Assembly (NCBI GenBank): GCA_027308685.1
Contig: DAIDEE010000060.1
Coordinates: forward strand, 21,873-85,872
Length of the DNA: 64,000 nt
Reading direction: 5' to 3'
From: Acidocella sp.
GTDB lineage: Bacteria > Pseudomonadota > Alphaproteobacteria > Acetobacterales > Acetobacteraceae
Positions 8,965 through 18,640 of this stretch are shown here, one piece after another. The notes below the pieces were generated by a model. It made no database searches. It saw nothing but the letters and a program-made list of their open reading frames with translations, and was not told the DNA's origin. The position numbers were made by a program, and so were the translations under genes. The first letter of the stretch is position 1; every line of letters begins with the position of its first letter.

Positions 8965-10119
8965 TTAATCAGCCTCGGTCGTGTTTTTATACGGGCTGTC
9001 CTCTGCCATTGCGGCCATGGCGCGCTGCATCGCCGGGCGCTCGCCTTCGAGGAAGTCGGCGACGGCGTTCGAGAGTCCCTGATGGGCGATCCAATGGGCG
9101 GAATAGGTGGGTTTTGGGGTGTAGCCGCGCTGGATTTTATGCTCGCCTTGGGCACCTGCTTCGACGCGCTGCAAGCCGTGGGCGATAGCGTAGTCGATGG
9201 CTTGATAATAGCAAAGTTCAAAATGCAGGAAGGGGATGTCCTCGATGCTGCCCCAGTTGCGGCCATATAACGCCTCGCGGCCTCGTAGGTTAAGTGCCCC
9301 GGCGATGGGTTTGCCGTCACGTTCGGCGATCATCAGCACCACTTTATCGCCGAGACGCTCGCCCAGCAGGTTAAAAAAATCGCGGGTCAGGTAGGCGCCG
9401 CCCCATTTGCGGTCCACGGTGGAGAGGTAGAATTGGTAGAAGGCGTCCCAGACGGTGGGGGTTAGGTCCGGCCCGCTGAGGGCTTTGAAGGTCAGCCCGG
9501 CGCCGGCGTCACGCCGTTCGCGTTTAATGGCTTTGCGTTTGCGCGACGATAACGCGGCCAGAAAATCGTCGAAATTCTGATAGTTGTGGTTGTCCCAGTG
9601 AAATTGCGTGCCAAGGCGCTGCAGCCAGCCGTTTTGGCCGAGTTCAGCCCATTCGGGTTCGGTGCAAAACGTCACATGGACGGAGGAACAACCTAGCTCC
9701 TTGGTAGCCTGAATCAACGCTTCACCCATGGCGGCCACCGGAAAGCCGGGGCGGCAGAGCAGGCGCGGCCCTGGCACTGGTGAAAATGGCACGGCCACCT
9801 GCAGTTTTGGATAATAGCGGCCGCCGGCTTGCTCCAGGGCGTTTGCCCAGGAATGGTCGAACACGTATTCGCCGTAGGAGTTGGTTTTGGCGTAAACGGG
9901 CGCGACGGCTGCGATCTCGCCAAACTGGTCCTTCAGCACCGCATGGCGCGGGTGCCAGCCCGAGCGCTTGCCGACCGAGCCGCTATCTTCGAGGGCCGAT
10001 AAAAAACCATATGAGACGAAGGGGTTATCATCACCGGCGCAAGTGCTCCACGCCGTCGCCCCGATTTCAGCGATGGCGGAATGCAGGCTAAGTGTCAATT
10101 TTGATGGATCGTCACGCAT
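8965..10119 (-). CDS. DUF482 / FemAB-like acyltransferase (COG3146)
   Basis: GNAT-fold protein of the 'peptidogalycan biosynthesis' family (DUF482), related to FemAB aminoacyl transferases. The biological substrate is not established. Family features are seen: YPKLQVAVPFSPVPGPRLL in the middle, RKRKAIKRERR, KWGGAYLTRDFF, and the C-terminal EAGAQGEHKIQRGY. The ATG at 10119 is chosen; the frame stays open to 10170, but that start would abut the divergent pepN and its ribosome-binding site. Predicted length is 384, normal for the family. It is transcribed divergently from pepN, so the 53-base gap must hold both promoters. Confidence 0.85.
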   Translation of the reverse strand: MRDDPSKLTLSLHSAIAEIGATAWSTCAGDDNPFVSYGFLSALEDSGSVGKRSGWHPRHAVLKDQFGEIAAVAPVYAKTNSYGEYVFDHSWANALEQAGGRYYPKLQVAVPFSPVPGPRLLCRPGFPVAAMGEALIQATKELGCSSVHVTFCTEPEWAELGQNGWLQRLGTQFHWDNHNYQNFDDFLAALSSRKRKAIKRERRDAGAGLTFKALSGPDLTPTVWDAFYQFYLSTVDRKWGGAYLTRDFFNLLGERLGDKVVLMIAERDGKPIAGALNLRGREALYGRNWGSIEDIPFLHFELCYYQAIDYAIAHGLQRVEAGAQGEHKIQRGYTPKPTYSAHWIAHQGLSNAVADFLEGERPAMQRAMAAMAEDSPYKNTTEAD

Positions 10120-10172
10120 GGCATACCATATGCCAACAATATTCACTTTCGCCAGTACAGTAAGGAACATTC

Positions 10173-12764
10173 ATGGCCGACGGACAAATTGCCACCCCTG
10201 CACGTAGCGCCATCCGTTTGGCGGATTACACCCCGCCGGTTTTTTGGGTGGATGATGTTTCACTGGATTTTGATCTGGCGCCGGAAGCCACCCAGATTAC
10301 GACTGTTTTGAAAATTCGCCGCAACTTAAACGGTCCGCTGGCGTTGGATGGGCGGCAGTTGGAATTACTGTCTGTTAAGCTCAATGGTGAAACTCTGGGC
10401 GACAACCGCTATACGTTGAGCCCCGGTAAATTGATCATCGCTGATGTGCCAGATGAGTTTACGCTGGAGACGGTGGTAAATATCGTGCCGGAGCAAAATA
10501 CCGAGCTTTCGGGTTTATACATGTCGGGCGCTGGGTTTTTTACCCAATGCGAGCCTGAAGGGTTTCGCAAGATTACGTACTTCCCAGACCGGCCTGATGT
10601 GATGTCGCGCTATAGCGTGACGTTGCATGCTGACCCAGTGAAATACCCGGTATTGCTCTCGAACGGCAATAAGGTGGCGCAGGGCGAGGAGGGCGGCAAG
10701 ATCTGGGCGCGGTTTGTCGACCCGCACCCGAAGCCTTCGTATTTATTTGCGCTGGTGGCGGCTGATCTGGTGGCGGTGACGGATGAATTCACCACCATGT
10801 CAGGCAAAAAGATTGAGTTGGGGATTTATGTGCAGGCCGGTGAGGAATCCCGGTGCGGCCATGCGATGGCGGCGGTGAAATCCGCGATGAAATGGGATGA
10901 GGAAACCTTTGGGCTGGAATATGACCTGGATGTCTTCAACATCGCAGCGGTTTCAGATTTCAATGCCGGGGCAATGGAAAATAAGGGGCTGAATATATTC
11001 AATACCGCCTATGTGCTGGCCAGCCCCGAGACCGCGACGGATGGGGATTTTCAGGGCGTCGAGCGGGTGATTGCGCATGAGTACTTCCATAACTGGACAG
11101 GTGACCGGGTGACGTGCCGGGATTGGTTTCAGCTTTCCTTAAAGGAAGGTCTGACGGTGTTTCGCGACCAGGAATATATGTCGGACCAGTTCAGTGCTGC
11201 GGTGAAACGGATTGCTGATGTGCGGATGTTGCGTACCACCCAGTTTCGTGACGATGCCGGGCCTTTGGCGCATCCGGTGCGACCGGCGAGTTATCTGGAG
11301 ATCAATAATTTCTATACCACCACCATTTACGAAAAAGGTGCTGAGGTGGTGCGGATGTATCGTACGCTGATCGGGCGCGAAGCGTTCCGTAAGGGGTTTG
11401 ATGCCTATATCGCCAATAACGATAATTCCGCTGCCACGGTCGAGGATTTTTTAGCGGCGATGCAATCGACGTCGGGCATCGATTTATCGCAGATCATGAC
11501 CTGGTACGAACAGGCCGGCACACCGGAGATTAGTTTTGAGGAGCATTATGATGCGCAAGGGCGGCGCTTCACGCTCACTCTGCGCCAGCATACCAAGCCG
11601 ACACCGGGCCAGCCGGAGAAGCAGCCGTTTTTAATTCCCGTGGCCATGGGGCTGCTTAACCCGGATGGCGAGGAGGGGATGGCGGATTTATTGATCCTGG
11701 ATAAGGCTGAAAAGACCTTTACCTTTATCAATATTCCGGCACCGCCGGTGGTTTCGTTGTTCCGGAATTTTTCGGCTCCGGTAAAATTACTGGGCCAGAG
11801 CCGTGAGCGGTTGGCATTTTTAGCGGCACATGACACCGACTTATTCAACCGCTGGGATGCGCTGCAGCGCTACGCCACTTTGTGTCTGCTGGATGCGATT
11901 GCGGATTATCAGGCAGATAAACCATTCGTGCTGGATCAGGCCTTGCAGGATGCTTTTGCCAATATTCTCACGAATGCCGCAGGGGACCCCGCCTTTGCCG
12001 CGGAGGCAATGTTATTGCCGGGCGAATCACTGCTGGCGGATGAGATGAGTGTGGTGGACCCAGATGCCATTCATGCCGTGCGCAATGCCGCCCGCGCCGC
12101 GCTGGGTACGGCGCTGCGGACGGAATTATCCATCGCGATACGGGAATTTGGCCGTTGCGCACCGCATGATCTGTCGGGTCACGCGATGGGCTGCCGGGCG
12201 GTGAAAAATACCGCCATTGGTTACCTGGCGGCTGCGGGGGATAATGAACCCGCCATCGTGCAGTTTGCCAGCAACACCAATATGACCGATACGCTTGCAG
12301 CATTGGCTGTTTTGGTAGAAACGCCGGATACAAACCGGGATAACGCGCTGAATGAGTTTTATGGACGCTGGAAAACCAACCCGTTGGTATTGGATAAATG
12401 GTTTGCCGTGCAGGCTCGCGCGGGGGCGCCCGATACTTTGGCGCGGGTGCAGTATCTGACCAAGCATGCTGATTTCGATTTGAAAAATCCGAACCGGGTG
12501 CGGGCCTTGATCGGGGCGTTTGCCAGCAATCAGGCGCGGTTTCATGAAAAATCCGGGGCTGGTTATGCGCTACTGGCGGATACCATCATCGCGCTGGACG
12601 CCAAGAACCCACAAATCGCGGCAAGGCTTTGCACCGTGCTGGGCTCCTGGCGGCGCTTTGATACGGAGCGGCAGAATTTGATGCGCGAGGCGCTGGAACG
12701 TATCCTTGCGGTCGAAACTCTGAGCCATAATAGTTATGAAATGGCCTCCAAGGCTTTAGCTTAA
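10173..12764 (+). CDS. pepN: aminopeptidase N (M1 zinc metallopeptidase)
   Basis: Cytoplasmic zinc aminopeptidase removing N-terminal residues from peptides. The exopeptidase motif GAMEN is near residue 265 and the zinc motif HEYFH near residue 303, with the downstream Glu in SLKEGLTVFRDQE. Length 863 matches proteobacterial PepN (about 870). The start ATG has AAGGAA 5-10 bases upstream. It is followed 17 bases later by two glutathione transferase genes, possibly in one transcript. Confidence 0.95.
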   Translation: MADGQIATPARSAIRLADYTPPVFWVDDVSLDFDLAPEATQITTVLKIRRNLNGPLALDGRQLELLSVKLNGETLGDNRYTLSPGKLIIADVPDEFTLETVVNIVPEQNTELSGLYMSGAGFFTQCEPEGFRKITYFPDRPDVMSRYSVTLHADPVKYPVLLSNGNKVAQGEEGGKIWARFVDPHPKPSYLFALVAADLVAVTDEFTTMSGKKIELGIYVQAGEESRCGHAMAAVKSAMKWDEETFGLEYDLDVFNIAAVSDFNAGAMENKGLNIFNTAYVLASPETATDGDFQGVERVIAHEYFHNWTGDRVTCRDWFQLSLKEGLTVFRDQEYMSDQFSAAVKRIADVRMLRTTQFRDDAGPLAHPVRPASYLEINNFYTTTIYEKGAEVVRMYRTLIGREAFRKGFDAYIANNDNSAATVEDFLAAMQSTSGIDLSQIMTWYEQAGTPEISFEEHYDAQGRRFTLTLRQHTKPTPGQPEKQPFLIPVAMGLLNPDGEEGMADLLILDKAEKTFTFINIPAPPVVSLFRNFSAPVKLLGQSRERLAFLAAHDTDLFNRWDALQRYATLCLLDAIADYQADKPFVLDQALQDAFANILTNAAGDPAFAAEAMLLPGESLLADEMSVVDPDAIHAVRNAARAALGTALRTELSIAIREFGRCAPHDLSGHAMGCRAVKNTAIGYLAAAGDNEPAIVQFASNTNMTDTLAALAVLVETPDTNRDNALNEFYGRWKTNPLVLDKWFAVQARAGAPDTLARVQYLTKHADFDLKNPNRVRALIGAFASNQARFHEKSGAGYALLADTIIALDAKNPQIAARLCTVLGSWRRFDTERQNLMREALERILAVETLSHNSYEMASKALA

Positions 12765-12781
12765 TAAGGGAATCATTTGAA

Positions 12782-13468
12782 ATGATCGAACTTTCGTACT
12801 GGACTACGCCGAACGGCCACAAGATTACGATATTTTTGGAGGAGGCACAGGTTGCATATCGGATCACGCCGATTAACATTTCGAAGGGCGAACAATTTGC
12901 CCCAGGATTTTTGAAAATCGCGCCGAACAACAGGATTCCCGCCATTTTAGATACGGCGCCGGCTGATGGTGGTGCAGCGATCAGCGTTTTTGAGTCCGGG
13001 GCCATTTTGCAATATTTGGCCGAAAAAACCGGCAAATTCTTACCCACCGATGTTCGCGGCCGGACGGAAGTGATGGAGTGGCTGTTTTGGCAGATGGGCG
13101 GGCTGGGGCCGATGGCCGGGCAAAATCACCATTTTGGAACTTATGCGCCGGAGAAATTGCCTTACGCGATTGAGCGCTATGTGAAGGAGACCAATCGGCT
13201 GTATGGCGTTTTGAACAAGCGTCTGGCGGACCGGGAGTTCATCGCCGGTGATTATTCCATCGCCGATATGGCGAGCTATCCGTGGATTGTTCCCTATGAG
13301 CGCCAGCAGCAGACTATTGACGATTTTCCGCATTTGAAGCGTTGGTTCCATGCAATCGCGGCACGTCCTGCTGTGCAAAAGGCTTATGCGATTGCCCAGG
13401 AGATTAACCAGCAGCCGACGGTTACGGCTGAGTCGAAAAAAATTCTGTTCGGTCAGGTGGCACAATGA
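12782..13468 (+). CDS. glutathione S-transferase, Ure2p/YfcG (Nu-class) type
   Basis: Thioredoxin-fold N-terminal domain plus alpha-helical C-terminal domain. The N-terminal pattern YWTTPNGHKITIFLEE with ISKGEQF is diagnostic of the YfcG/YghU/Ure2p-like class, which acts mainly as glutathione-dependent disulfide reductases. The glutathione site contains NNRIPAI and FESGAILQYL. Length 228 is normal. Its stop overlaps the start of the next transferase gene by 4 bases, so translation of the two is probably coupled. Confidence 0.9.
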   Translation: MIELSYWTTPNGHKITIFLEEAQVAYRITPINISKGEQFAPGFLKIAPNNRIPAILDTAPADGGAAISVFESGAILQYLAEKTGKFLPTDVRGRTEVMEWLFWQMGGLGPMAGQNHHFGTYAPEKLPYAIERYVKETNRLYGVLNKRLADREFIAGDYSIADMASYPWIVPYERQQQTIDDFPHLKRWFHAIAARPAVQKAYAIAQEINQQPTVTAESKKILFGQVAQ

Positions 13469-14142
13469 ACTCACAACGCAAACTCTATGATCTGGCTGGC
13501 GCGGATACTGAATTACGCTTCAGCCCCTATTGCTGGCGCGTCAAACTGGCGATGGCGCATAAGAACCTCAATTTCGAGACGGTGCCGTGGCATTTTACCG
13601 ACAAGGAGGCGATCGCGTTTGCCGCCACGGGTAAGGTGCCGGTGCTGGTGGATGATGGCAAGGTGGTGCACGATAGTCAGGATATCGCTGAATATCTGGA
13701 AGCCGCTTACCCAAACGAGCCGACATTGTTTAATGATCACGCCACGCGCGGGTTGACCAAGTTTATCAAAAACTGGACAGAGCGTACGCTGCACCCGGCA
13801 ATCGGAAGGCTAGTGCTGCCGGATATTTTCGCGATTTTACATCCCAAGGATCAGCCGTATTTTCGCAAAACCCGGGAGGCCGCGTTTGGCGAGACCATTG
13901 AGGAAATTGCGGCCAAACGTGAACAATACCGCCCGGCGTTCGAGGCGGCTTTGGTGCCGATTCGCACCACACTGACCGACCAGCCCTATATCGCGGGCGC
14001 TGGGCCGAGCTATGCGGATCATATTGTGTTTGGCGCGCTTCAATGGGCTAAGTTGACCAGCTCCGTACCGCTTTGGGACGCTGATGATTTAATTGCGCGA
14101 TGGATGAAGGCTTTACTTGAAGGTTATGGGCTGGCCGGTTAG
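13465..14142 (+). CDS. glutathione S-transferase family protein
   Basis: Second GST-fold protein, unlike its neighbour in sequence. The N-terminal thioredoxin-like domain has FSPYCWRVKLAMAHK (SPYCWR replaces a classical catalytic Ser/Tyr with a possible Cys), then GKVPVLVDDGKVVHDSQDIAEYLE for glutathione binding, then a helical domain. It resembles beta-etherase/GST-like proteins of Alphaproteobacteria, but the substrate is unknown. It starts inside the previous gene (ATGA overlap), and its last 4 bases overlap the convergent DUF2272 gene. Confidence 0.85.
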   Translation: MNSQRKLYDLAGADTELRFSPYCWRVKLAMAHKNLNFETVPWHFTDKEAIAFAATGKVPVLVDDGKVVHDSQDIAEYLEAAYPNEPTLFNDHATRGLTKFIKNWTERTLHPAIGRLVLPDIFAILHPKDQPYFRKTREAAFGETIEEIAAKREQYRPAFEAALVPIRTTLTDQPYIAGAGPSYADHIVFGALQWAKLTSSVPLWDADDLIARWMKALLEGYGLAG

Positions 14143-14900
14143 CGCAAATACATTACCCGTAGCACGACGAACCAAGGCGGGCCGACCATCCCGCTATTGT
14201 TAACCGGCACATGCGTCATCGTCACGGCATCTTCCACATTGCCGCCGATGACGCTGATTTGATCAACGGCTCCGGCAACCACGATACTGCAATGGGCCGG
14301 AAATATGTTCGCCGTCGGCAGGTCAGCAAAAGTCAGGCTGCGGGCGTGGCCGCGGCCAAGGCACACTAAATCACCCAGCCGCGGCGCATAGGTTTTGGGA
14401 TCCTCGGCGATGAGCAGGGGGTTGGCTATTTCACCCTTGGCAGCAAGGGCGGCGGCGTTGATGTAGTGCGCATGGTCTGCCGCATAAGGAAAATTTTTAC
14501 CGGCACCGGCGGTGCGCATAACATATGAGATGAACGCCGCCGACCAGGCGTATCGCCCATTCACAGCAACCGGAAACACCTGGCCTTGTGCGTTATGTTT
14601 GCCGGTCCAGGCGTTATCAGGGTCGTCTGCATTCAAGCCTTCCCACCAATACTCGCCGATGCGTTGCCATAGACCAGGCTGACGTTCCGCCATGGTGGTG
14701 CTGGTTTGCACATAGCCGGCATCATCATTGTCATCCACTCGCATGCCAAACAGCCGCCATTCATCCATGGCGATGGCGACGGCATCATGGCGCGAGAATG
14801 CCTCGTAGGGTTTTTGCGCGAAGGGTGGCGCGTGGCGGTCGGGTGCACAGCCGCTGATGGTTAAAGCAAGGCTAACCAGAGCGGCTGTGTAAACGCGCAA
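14139..14900 (-). CDS. DUF2272 domain lipoprotein
   Basis: Predicted envelope lipoprotein: N-terminal hydrophobic segment with lipobox ISGC at about residue 18, then a DUF2272 domain with GRYAWSAAFISYVMRTAG and YAPRLGDLVCLGRG. That layout resembles CHAP/NlpC-type cysteine-histidine folds, but no function is proven. It begins one base after mtnA ends, so it is the last gene of the DUF983-UPF0262-mtnA-DUF2272 operon. It is convergent with the GST gene. Confidence 0.8.
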   Translation of the reverse strand: MRVYTAALVSLALTISGCAPDRHAPPFAQKPYEAFSRHDAVAIAMDEWRLFGMRVDDNDDAGYVQTSTTMAERQPGLWQRIGEYWWEGLNADDPDNAWTGKHNAQGQVFPVAVNGRYAWSAAFISYVMRTAGAGKNFPYAADHAHYINAAALAAKGEIANPLLIAEDPKTYAPRLGDLVCLGRGHARSLTFADLPTANIFPAHCSIVVAGAVDQISVIGGNVEDAVTMTHVPVNNSGMVGPPWFVVLRVMYLR

Positions 14901-15989
14901 TCAGGCGATCTCGTGGAACATTTCGGCCAGCGCGGCTTCATTCGCGCTACACAGCCCGCGTTCGGTGATCAAACCGGAGACCAGCCGCGCCGGGGTGACA
15001 TCGAAAGCCGGATTGGCGGCGGGGCTGTCCTTCGGCACGATGCGGATGGTGGCGATGGACCCATCCATGGCGCGGCCGGTCATGGTGGTGACTTCGCTTT
15101 GGGCGCGCTCCTCGATGGGGATATCGGAAAGCCCATCGCTGATGGTCCAGTCGATGGTGGAGGAGGGCAGGGCGACCCAGAACGGTACGCCGTTGTCGCG
15201 GGCGGCGAGCGCCTTCAAATAGGTGCCGATTTTATTGGCGACATCGCCGGAGCGGGTTACGCGGTCGGTGCCGACGATGACCAAATCCACATCGCCCCGC
15301 TGCATTAAATGCCCGCCGGCGTTATCGGCGATAACCGTGTGCGGCACGCCATGTTTGCTGAGTTCCCAGGCGGTGAGAGAGGCGCCCTGGTTGCGCGGGC
15401 GGGTTTCCTCGACCAATACGTGAATGTCGATGCCTTTGTCGTAGGCCATGTACACGGGTGCTAGCGCGGTGCCCCAGTCGACGGTGGCGATCCATCCGGC
15501 ATTGCAATGGGTGAGAATATTGACGCGCCGGCCATTGGTGGCGCGGGCTTCGATGAGCGGCAGGCCGTGGCGGCCGATGGCGGCGTTGGTGGCCACATCA
15601 TCGTCGCAGATGGCGGCAGCTTCGGCGTAGGCGGCGGCGGTGCGGGCGTTGCCGCTCAGTGGGCGCAGATGCGCCTCCATGCGTGCCAGTGCCCAGCGCA
15701 GGTTGATGGCGGTGGGCCGGGTGGCACCGAGGCTGGAGATGGCGTGCGAGAGATTGGCATCAGATGCATCAGTGCGCATCGCCAGTGCCACGCCATAAGC
15801 GGCGGAAGCGCCAATTAGCGGGGCACCGCGCACCAGCATGGCTTTGATGGCGTGCGCCATTTCCTCCAAGGAGGTGAGGCGTGGAATATCCAGCGCCCAG
15901 GGGAGTTTGGTTTGGTCGATAATCCGTACCGCCCAGCCATCGGATTCATCCACCCAGATCGCGCGGAAGGGGGTGCCGTCTATCTTCAT
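14901..15989 (-). CDS. mtnA: S-methyl-5-thioribose-1-phosphate isomerase
   Basis: Isomerises methylthioribose-1-phosphate to methylthioribulose-1-phosphate in methionine salvage. The eIF2B-related fold is clear: RGAPLIGASAAYG near residue 54, the catalytic Cys in ILTHCNAGW near residue 160 and the catalytic Asp in IVGTDRVTRSGDVANKIGT near residue 240. Length 362 is standard. No other mtn gene is in the window, so the rest of the pathway (or a short salvage shunt) must be elsewhere. It lies 12 bases after UPF0262. Confidence 0.93.
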   Translation of the reverse strand: MKIDGTPFRAIWVDESDGWAVRIIDQTKLPWALDIPRLTSLEEMAHAIKAMLVRGAPLIGASAAYGVALAMRTDASDANLSHAISSLGATRPTAINLRWALARMEAHLRPLSGNARTAAAYAEAAAICDDDVATNAAIGRHGLPLIEARATNGRRVNILTHCNAGWIATVDWGTALAPVYMAYDKGIDIHVLVEETRPRNQGASLTAWELSKHGVPHTVIADNAGGHLMQRGDVDLVIVGTDRVTRSGDVANKIGTYLKALAARDNGVPFWVALPSSTIDWTISDGLSDIPIEERAQSEVTTMTGRAMDGSIATIRIVPKDSPAANPAFDVTPARLVSGLITERGLCSANEAALAEMFHEIA

Positions 15990-16001
15990 TGGTCAAAAAT
16001 C

Positions 16002-16469
16002 CTATAATTTTTGGTGCAGCGCGCACACCAGGGTGAATAGCCGCCGGGCGGTTGGGAAATCAATCACCACCTTGCCCTCCAGGCGTGCTTGCATCAGTTC
16101 AGCGCCTTCATTGTGTAGTCCACGCCTGCCCATATCAATCGCCTGGATTTTTGCTTCACGGCCCTCGGCGATCGCGCCCGCGTAGCTGTCCAGCAGCATC
16201 TGGTAATCCTTGATGAGCATTTTGAAGGGCCCCATTGCGAGGACGATGGCCATCAGCGGTGTCTCAGCGGCATCGCGGATGTCGAACACCATGCGGCCTT
16301 CCTGGATGGACAAATGCAGGATGCCTTCAAGCTCGGGGTGGCTGAGCGGCGAAAATTCATTTTCGGCTTCCAAATCCGCCACGGCCTGGGTGCGGTCAGC
16401 CTCCTGCAAGGCAGAAAGCCGGTGCAGCGCTTCACCATCCAGTAATATTTTGATGAGCCGCCCGGTCAA
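16002..16469 (-). CDS. UPF0262 family protein
   Basis: Conserved alphaproteobacterial protein of unknown function. It is recognised by LTGRLIKILLDGEAL at its start, AVADLEAENEFSP, and the middle stretch VFDIRDAAETPLMAIVLAMGPF. The frame is open upstream to 16550, but homologues begin at LTGRLI. That point is a TTG at 16469 whose last bases form the TGA stop of DUF983 (TTGA overlap), so I choose this start (155 residues). Translation is probably coupled to DUF983. Confidence 0.82.
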   Translation of the reverse strand: MTGRLIKILLDGEALHRLSALQEADRTQAVADLEAENEFSPLSHPELEGILHLSIQEGRMVFDIRDAAETPLMAIVLAMGPFKMLIKDYQMLLDSYAGAIAEGREAKIQAIDMGRRGLHNEGAELMQARLEGKVVIDFPTARRLFTLVCALHQKL

Positions 16470-16903
16470 TTCAGTACCGCCCGCTTCAGGCCAAGTTTCA
16501 GCAGAATTGCGATGGTAGCTCCCTTCGCCATGCGCAATGCAACCATGCATGCGGCTACCAGCGCTACGAGCATGGCGCCGTACGCGTACGGACTTGGTTG
16601 CCAGCCATAACGAAAAATCATCACGACAAAAAACGCCAGCACATGCAGGACCACCAGCATGGCGATGTAAGGCGGTGCATCATCGGAGGGCATGTCACCC
16701 AGCGGGGCGCTGCATGATGTGCAAACTGGATGGACTTTCAAATAGCCATTGAAAATTGGGGCTTTTGCGCAGCGCGGGCAGGTACCGCATACGCCGCGCC
16801 AGATGGTGACACCCCAGCCTTGCATATCCGTGCTGGCGGGGCTGGTGCCAGGCGGCGGCCAGATATCTGGCGCTTCAGTTAGCTTGCGTAGTGGCGCCGG
16901 CAC
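16466..16903 (-). CDS. DUF983 zinc-ribbon membrane protein
   Basis: Small inner-membrane protein. The GTG start has AGGAG 7 bases upstream. A CxxC...CxxC zinc ribbon (CGTCPRC and CTSC) precedes two hydrophobic helices (IAMLVVLHVLAFFVVMIF and GAMLVALVAACMVAL). In Alphaproteobacteria DUF983 genes often lie near cytochrome oxidase or housekeeping genes, but the function is not known. First gene of a four-gene operon. Confidence 0.85.
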   Translation of the reverse strand: MPAPLRKLTEAPDIWPPPGTSPASTDMQGWGVTIWRGVCGTCPRCAKAPIFNGYLKVHPVCTSCSAPLGDMPSDDAPPYIAMLVVLHVLAFFVVMIFRYGWQPSPYAYGAMLVALVAACMVALRMAKGATIAILLKLGLKRAVLN

Positions 16904-17022
16904 CCCGGTCTCCTGTATGTTGCGACCGTATTAGCCGCCTCAATTGCAAAAAATTCAAGCCAAGATGGCGTGGGGGACGATGATTCCACATCGCTCGTAT
17001 CTTGACATCGTAAGGTTTTTAA

Positions 17023-17038
17023 GCGCGGTACTCCGCGC
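17023..17038. promoter_or_regulatory. inverted repeat upstream of prpD, candidate operator
   Basis: GCGCGG-TACT-CCGCGC, a 6-bp perfect stem lying 20 bases before the prpD start. A TTGACA match occurs at 17002-17007. The position suits a regulator site or part of the 5' leader. No regulator gene is next to it and the motif is short, so this is a weak call. Confidence 0.3.
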
Positions 17039-17058
17039 AGTTACAAAGGAAATAAGCC

Positions 17059-18558
17059 ATGCAAAATCACGATTTAAAAGTTTACCCATCGAAAGTTGCG
17101 CTCAAGCGCGAAGACCAACTGGCATGGAAAATCGCCGGTGTGGCGGCTGACAAAGTGGCGGTTGAAAAAGATGTGACCGCGATGATTATCAATCGCATTA
17201 TTGATAACGCCTCGGTGGCGATTGCTTCAGTGAACCGTAGTGCGCCGACATCGGCGCGCGGCATGGCGTTGGGCCACACCCGCAAAGGCGGCGCCACGGT
17301 GTTTGGTGTGCCCGGCCGTATCACGGTTAGCCCGGAATGGGCAGCGTGGGCGAATGGCACGGCGGTACGCGAGTTGGATTATCACGATACATTTCTGGCG
17401 GCGGATTATTCGCATCCAGGCGATAATATTCCCCCCATCCTGGCGGTCGGGCAGACTATGGAGCGTTCCGGCAAGGATTTGATCCGCGGCATTGCGACGG
17501 GTTATGAAATCCAGGTCGATCTGGTGAAGGCGATCTGCCTGCACGAGCATAAAATTGATCATATCGCACATCTGTGCCCAGCGCAGGCGGCGGGCATTGG
17601 TACGCTACTGGGGTTGAAGCAGGATATTATTTATCAGGCTGTACAGCAGGCTGTGCATGTTTCGTTCACCACGCGGCAGTCGCGTAAAGGTGAAATTTCA
17701 TCCTGGAAGGCGTTTGCACCTGCGCATGCCGGCAAGCTCGCGGTGGAAGCCGTTGACCGCGCGATGCGCGGCGAAGGGGCGCCGAGCCCGGTTTATGAGG
17801 GCGAGGATTCCGTTGTCGCCTGGATGCTCGATGGCAAGGATGCGCTGTATCATGTGCCGCTGCCCGCCCCTGGTGAGCCTAAGCGCGCGATCATGGACAC
17901 GTTCACTAAGGAGCACTCAGCCGAGTATCAGAGCCAGGCATTAATTGATCTGGCGTTTAGGATGCGCAGCCAGATTGATAATTTCGACGCCATCGAGAAG
18001 ATCATCATCCACACCTCGCATCACACCCACTATGTGATCGGCACCGGCGCCAACGACCCGCAGAAGATGGACCCGAAGGCCAGCCGCGAGACGCTGGATC
18101 ACTCCATCATGTATATCTTCGCGGTGGCCTTGCAGGATGGCTTCTGGAACCACGAGACCTCGTACGCGCCCAAGCGCGCGGGGCGTGTTGACACTGTGCG
18201 GCTGTGGCACAAGATCGAGACCAAGGAAGACCCTGAATGGACGCGCCGCTACCATACGCTGGATATCAACGATAAAGCGTTTGGCGCCCGGATAGAGATA
18301 CAGTTCAAGGATGGCTCGACCCTGGTGGATGAAATGGCGGTAGCGAATGCGCACCCGCTGGGCGCCAAGCCGTTTGTGCTGGCCGACTATATTCATAAGT
18401 TCCAAAGCATCACGGATGGCATTATCTCAACGCGCGAGAGCAACCGGTTTTTGGAAGCCGTGCAGAATCTTCCTCGCCTGGCGAAGGGTGAGCTTGGTCT
18501 GCTCAACGTTGCTTTGCCGGCCGGCTCGCTGCACGAGTCCAAGGCTGGGATATTCTGA
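17059..18558 (+). CDS. prpD: 2-methylcitrate dehydratase (MmgE/PrpD family)
   Basis: Dehydrates 2-methylcitrate in the methylcitrate cycle for propionyl-CoA. Family features: [11 protein letters not shown] in the N-terminal helical domain, [19 protein letters not shown] near residue 110, and [14 protein letters not shown]. Length 499 is close to E. coli PrpD (483). The ATG has AAGGAAAT about 7-13 bases upstream. It is followed by prpC after an 82-base gap. The GntR- or Fis-type prp regulators known elsewhere are not in this window. Confidence 0.92.
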   Translation: MQNHDLKVYPSKVALKREDQLAWKIAGVAADKVAVEKDVTAMIINRIIDNASVAIASVNRSAPTSARGMALGHTRKGGATVFGVPGRITVSPEWAAWANGTAVRELDYHDTFLAADYSHPGDNIPPILAVGQTMERSGKDLIRGIATGYEIQVDLVKAICLHEHKIDHIAHLCPAQAAGIGTLLGLKQDIIYQAVQQAVHVSFTTRQSRKGEISSWKAFAPAHAGKLAVEAVDRAMRGEGAPSPVYEGEDSVVAWMLDGKDALYHVPLPAPGEPKRAIMDTFTKEHSAEYQSQALIDLAFRMRSQIDNFDAIEKIIIHTSHHTHYVIGTGANDPQKMDPKASRETLDHSIMYIFAVALQDGFWNHETSYAPKRAGRVDTVRLWHKIETKEDPEWTRRYHTLDINDKAFGARIEIQFKDGSTLVDEMAVANAHPLGAKPFVLADYIHKFQSITDGIISTRESNRFLEAVQNLPRLAKGELGLLNVALPAGSLHESKAGIF

Positions 18559-18640
18559 AGCCTACGTTAACAGTGCCGTCGTACCTGCTGTGGTCCGGCG
18601 GCACTGGTGCTTCGATGTTTTATATTTAAGGGAGCCCGCC

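Noticed and set aside
18347..18640. Upstream extension of prpC into prpD
   Set aside because: No ribosome site and no citrate synthase similarity; the ATG at 18641 has AAGGGAG.
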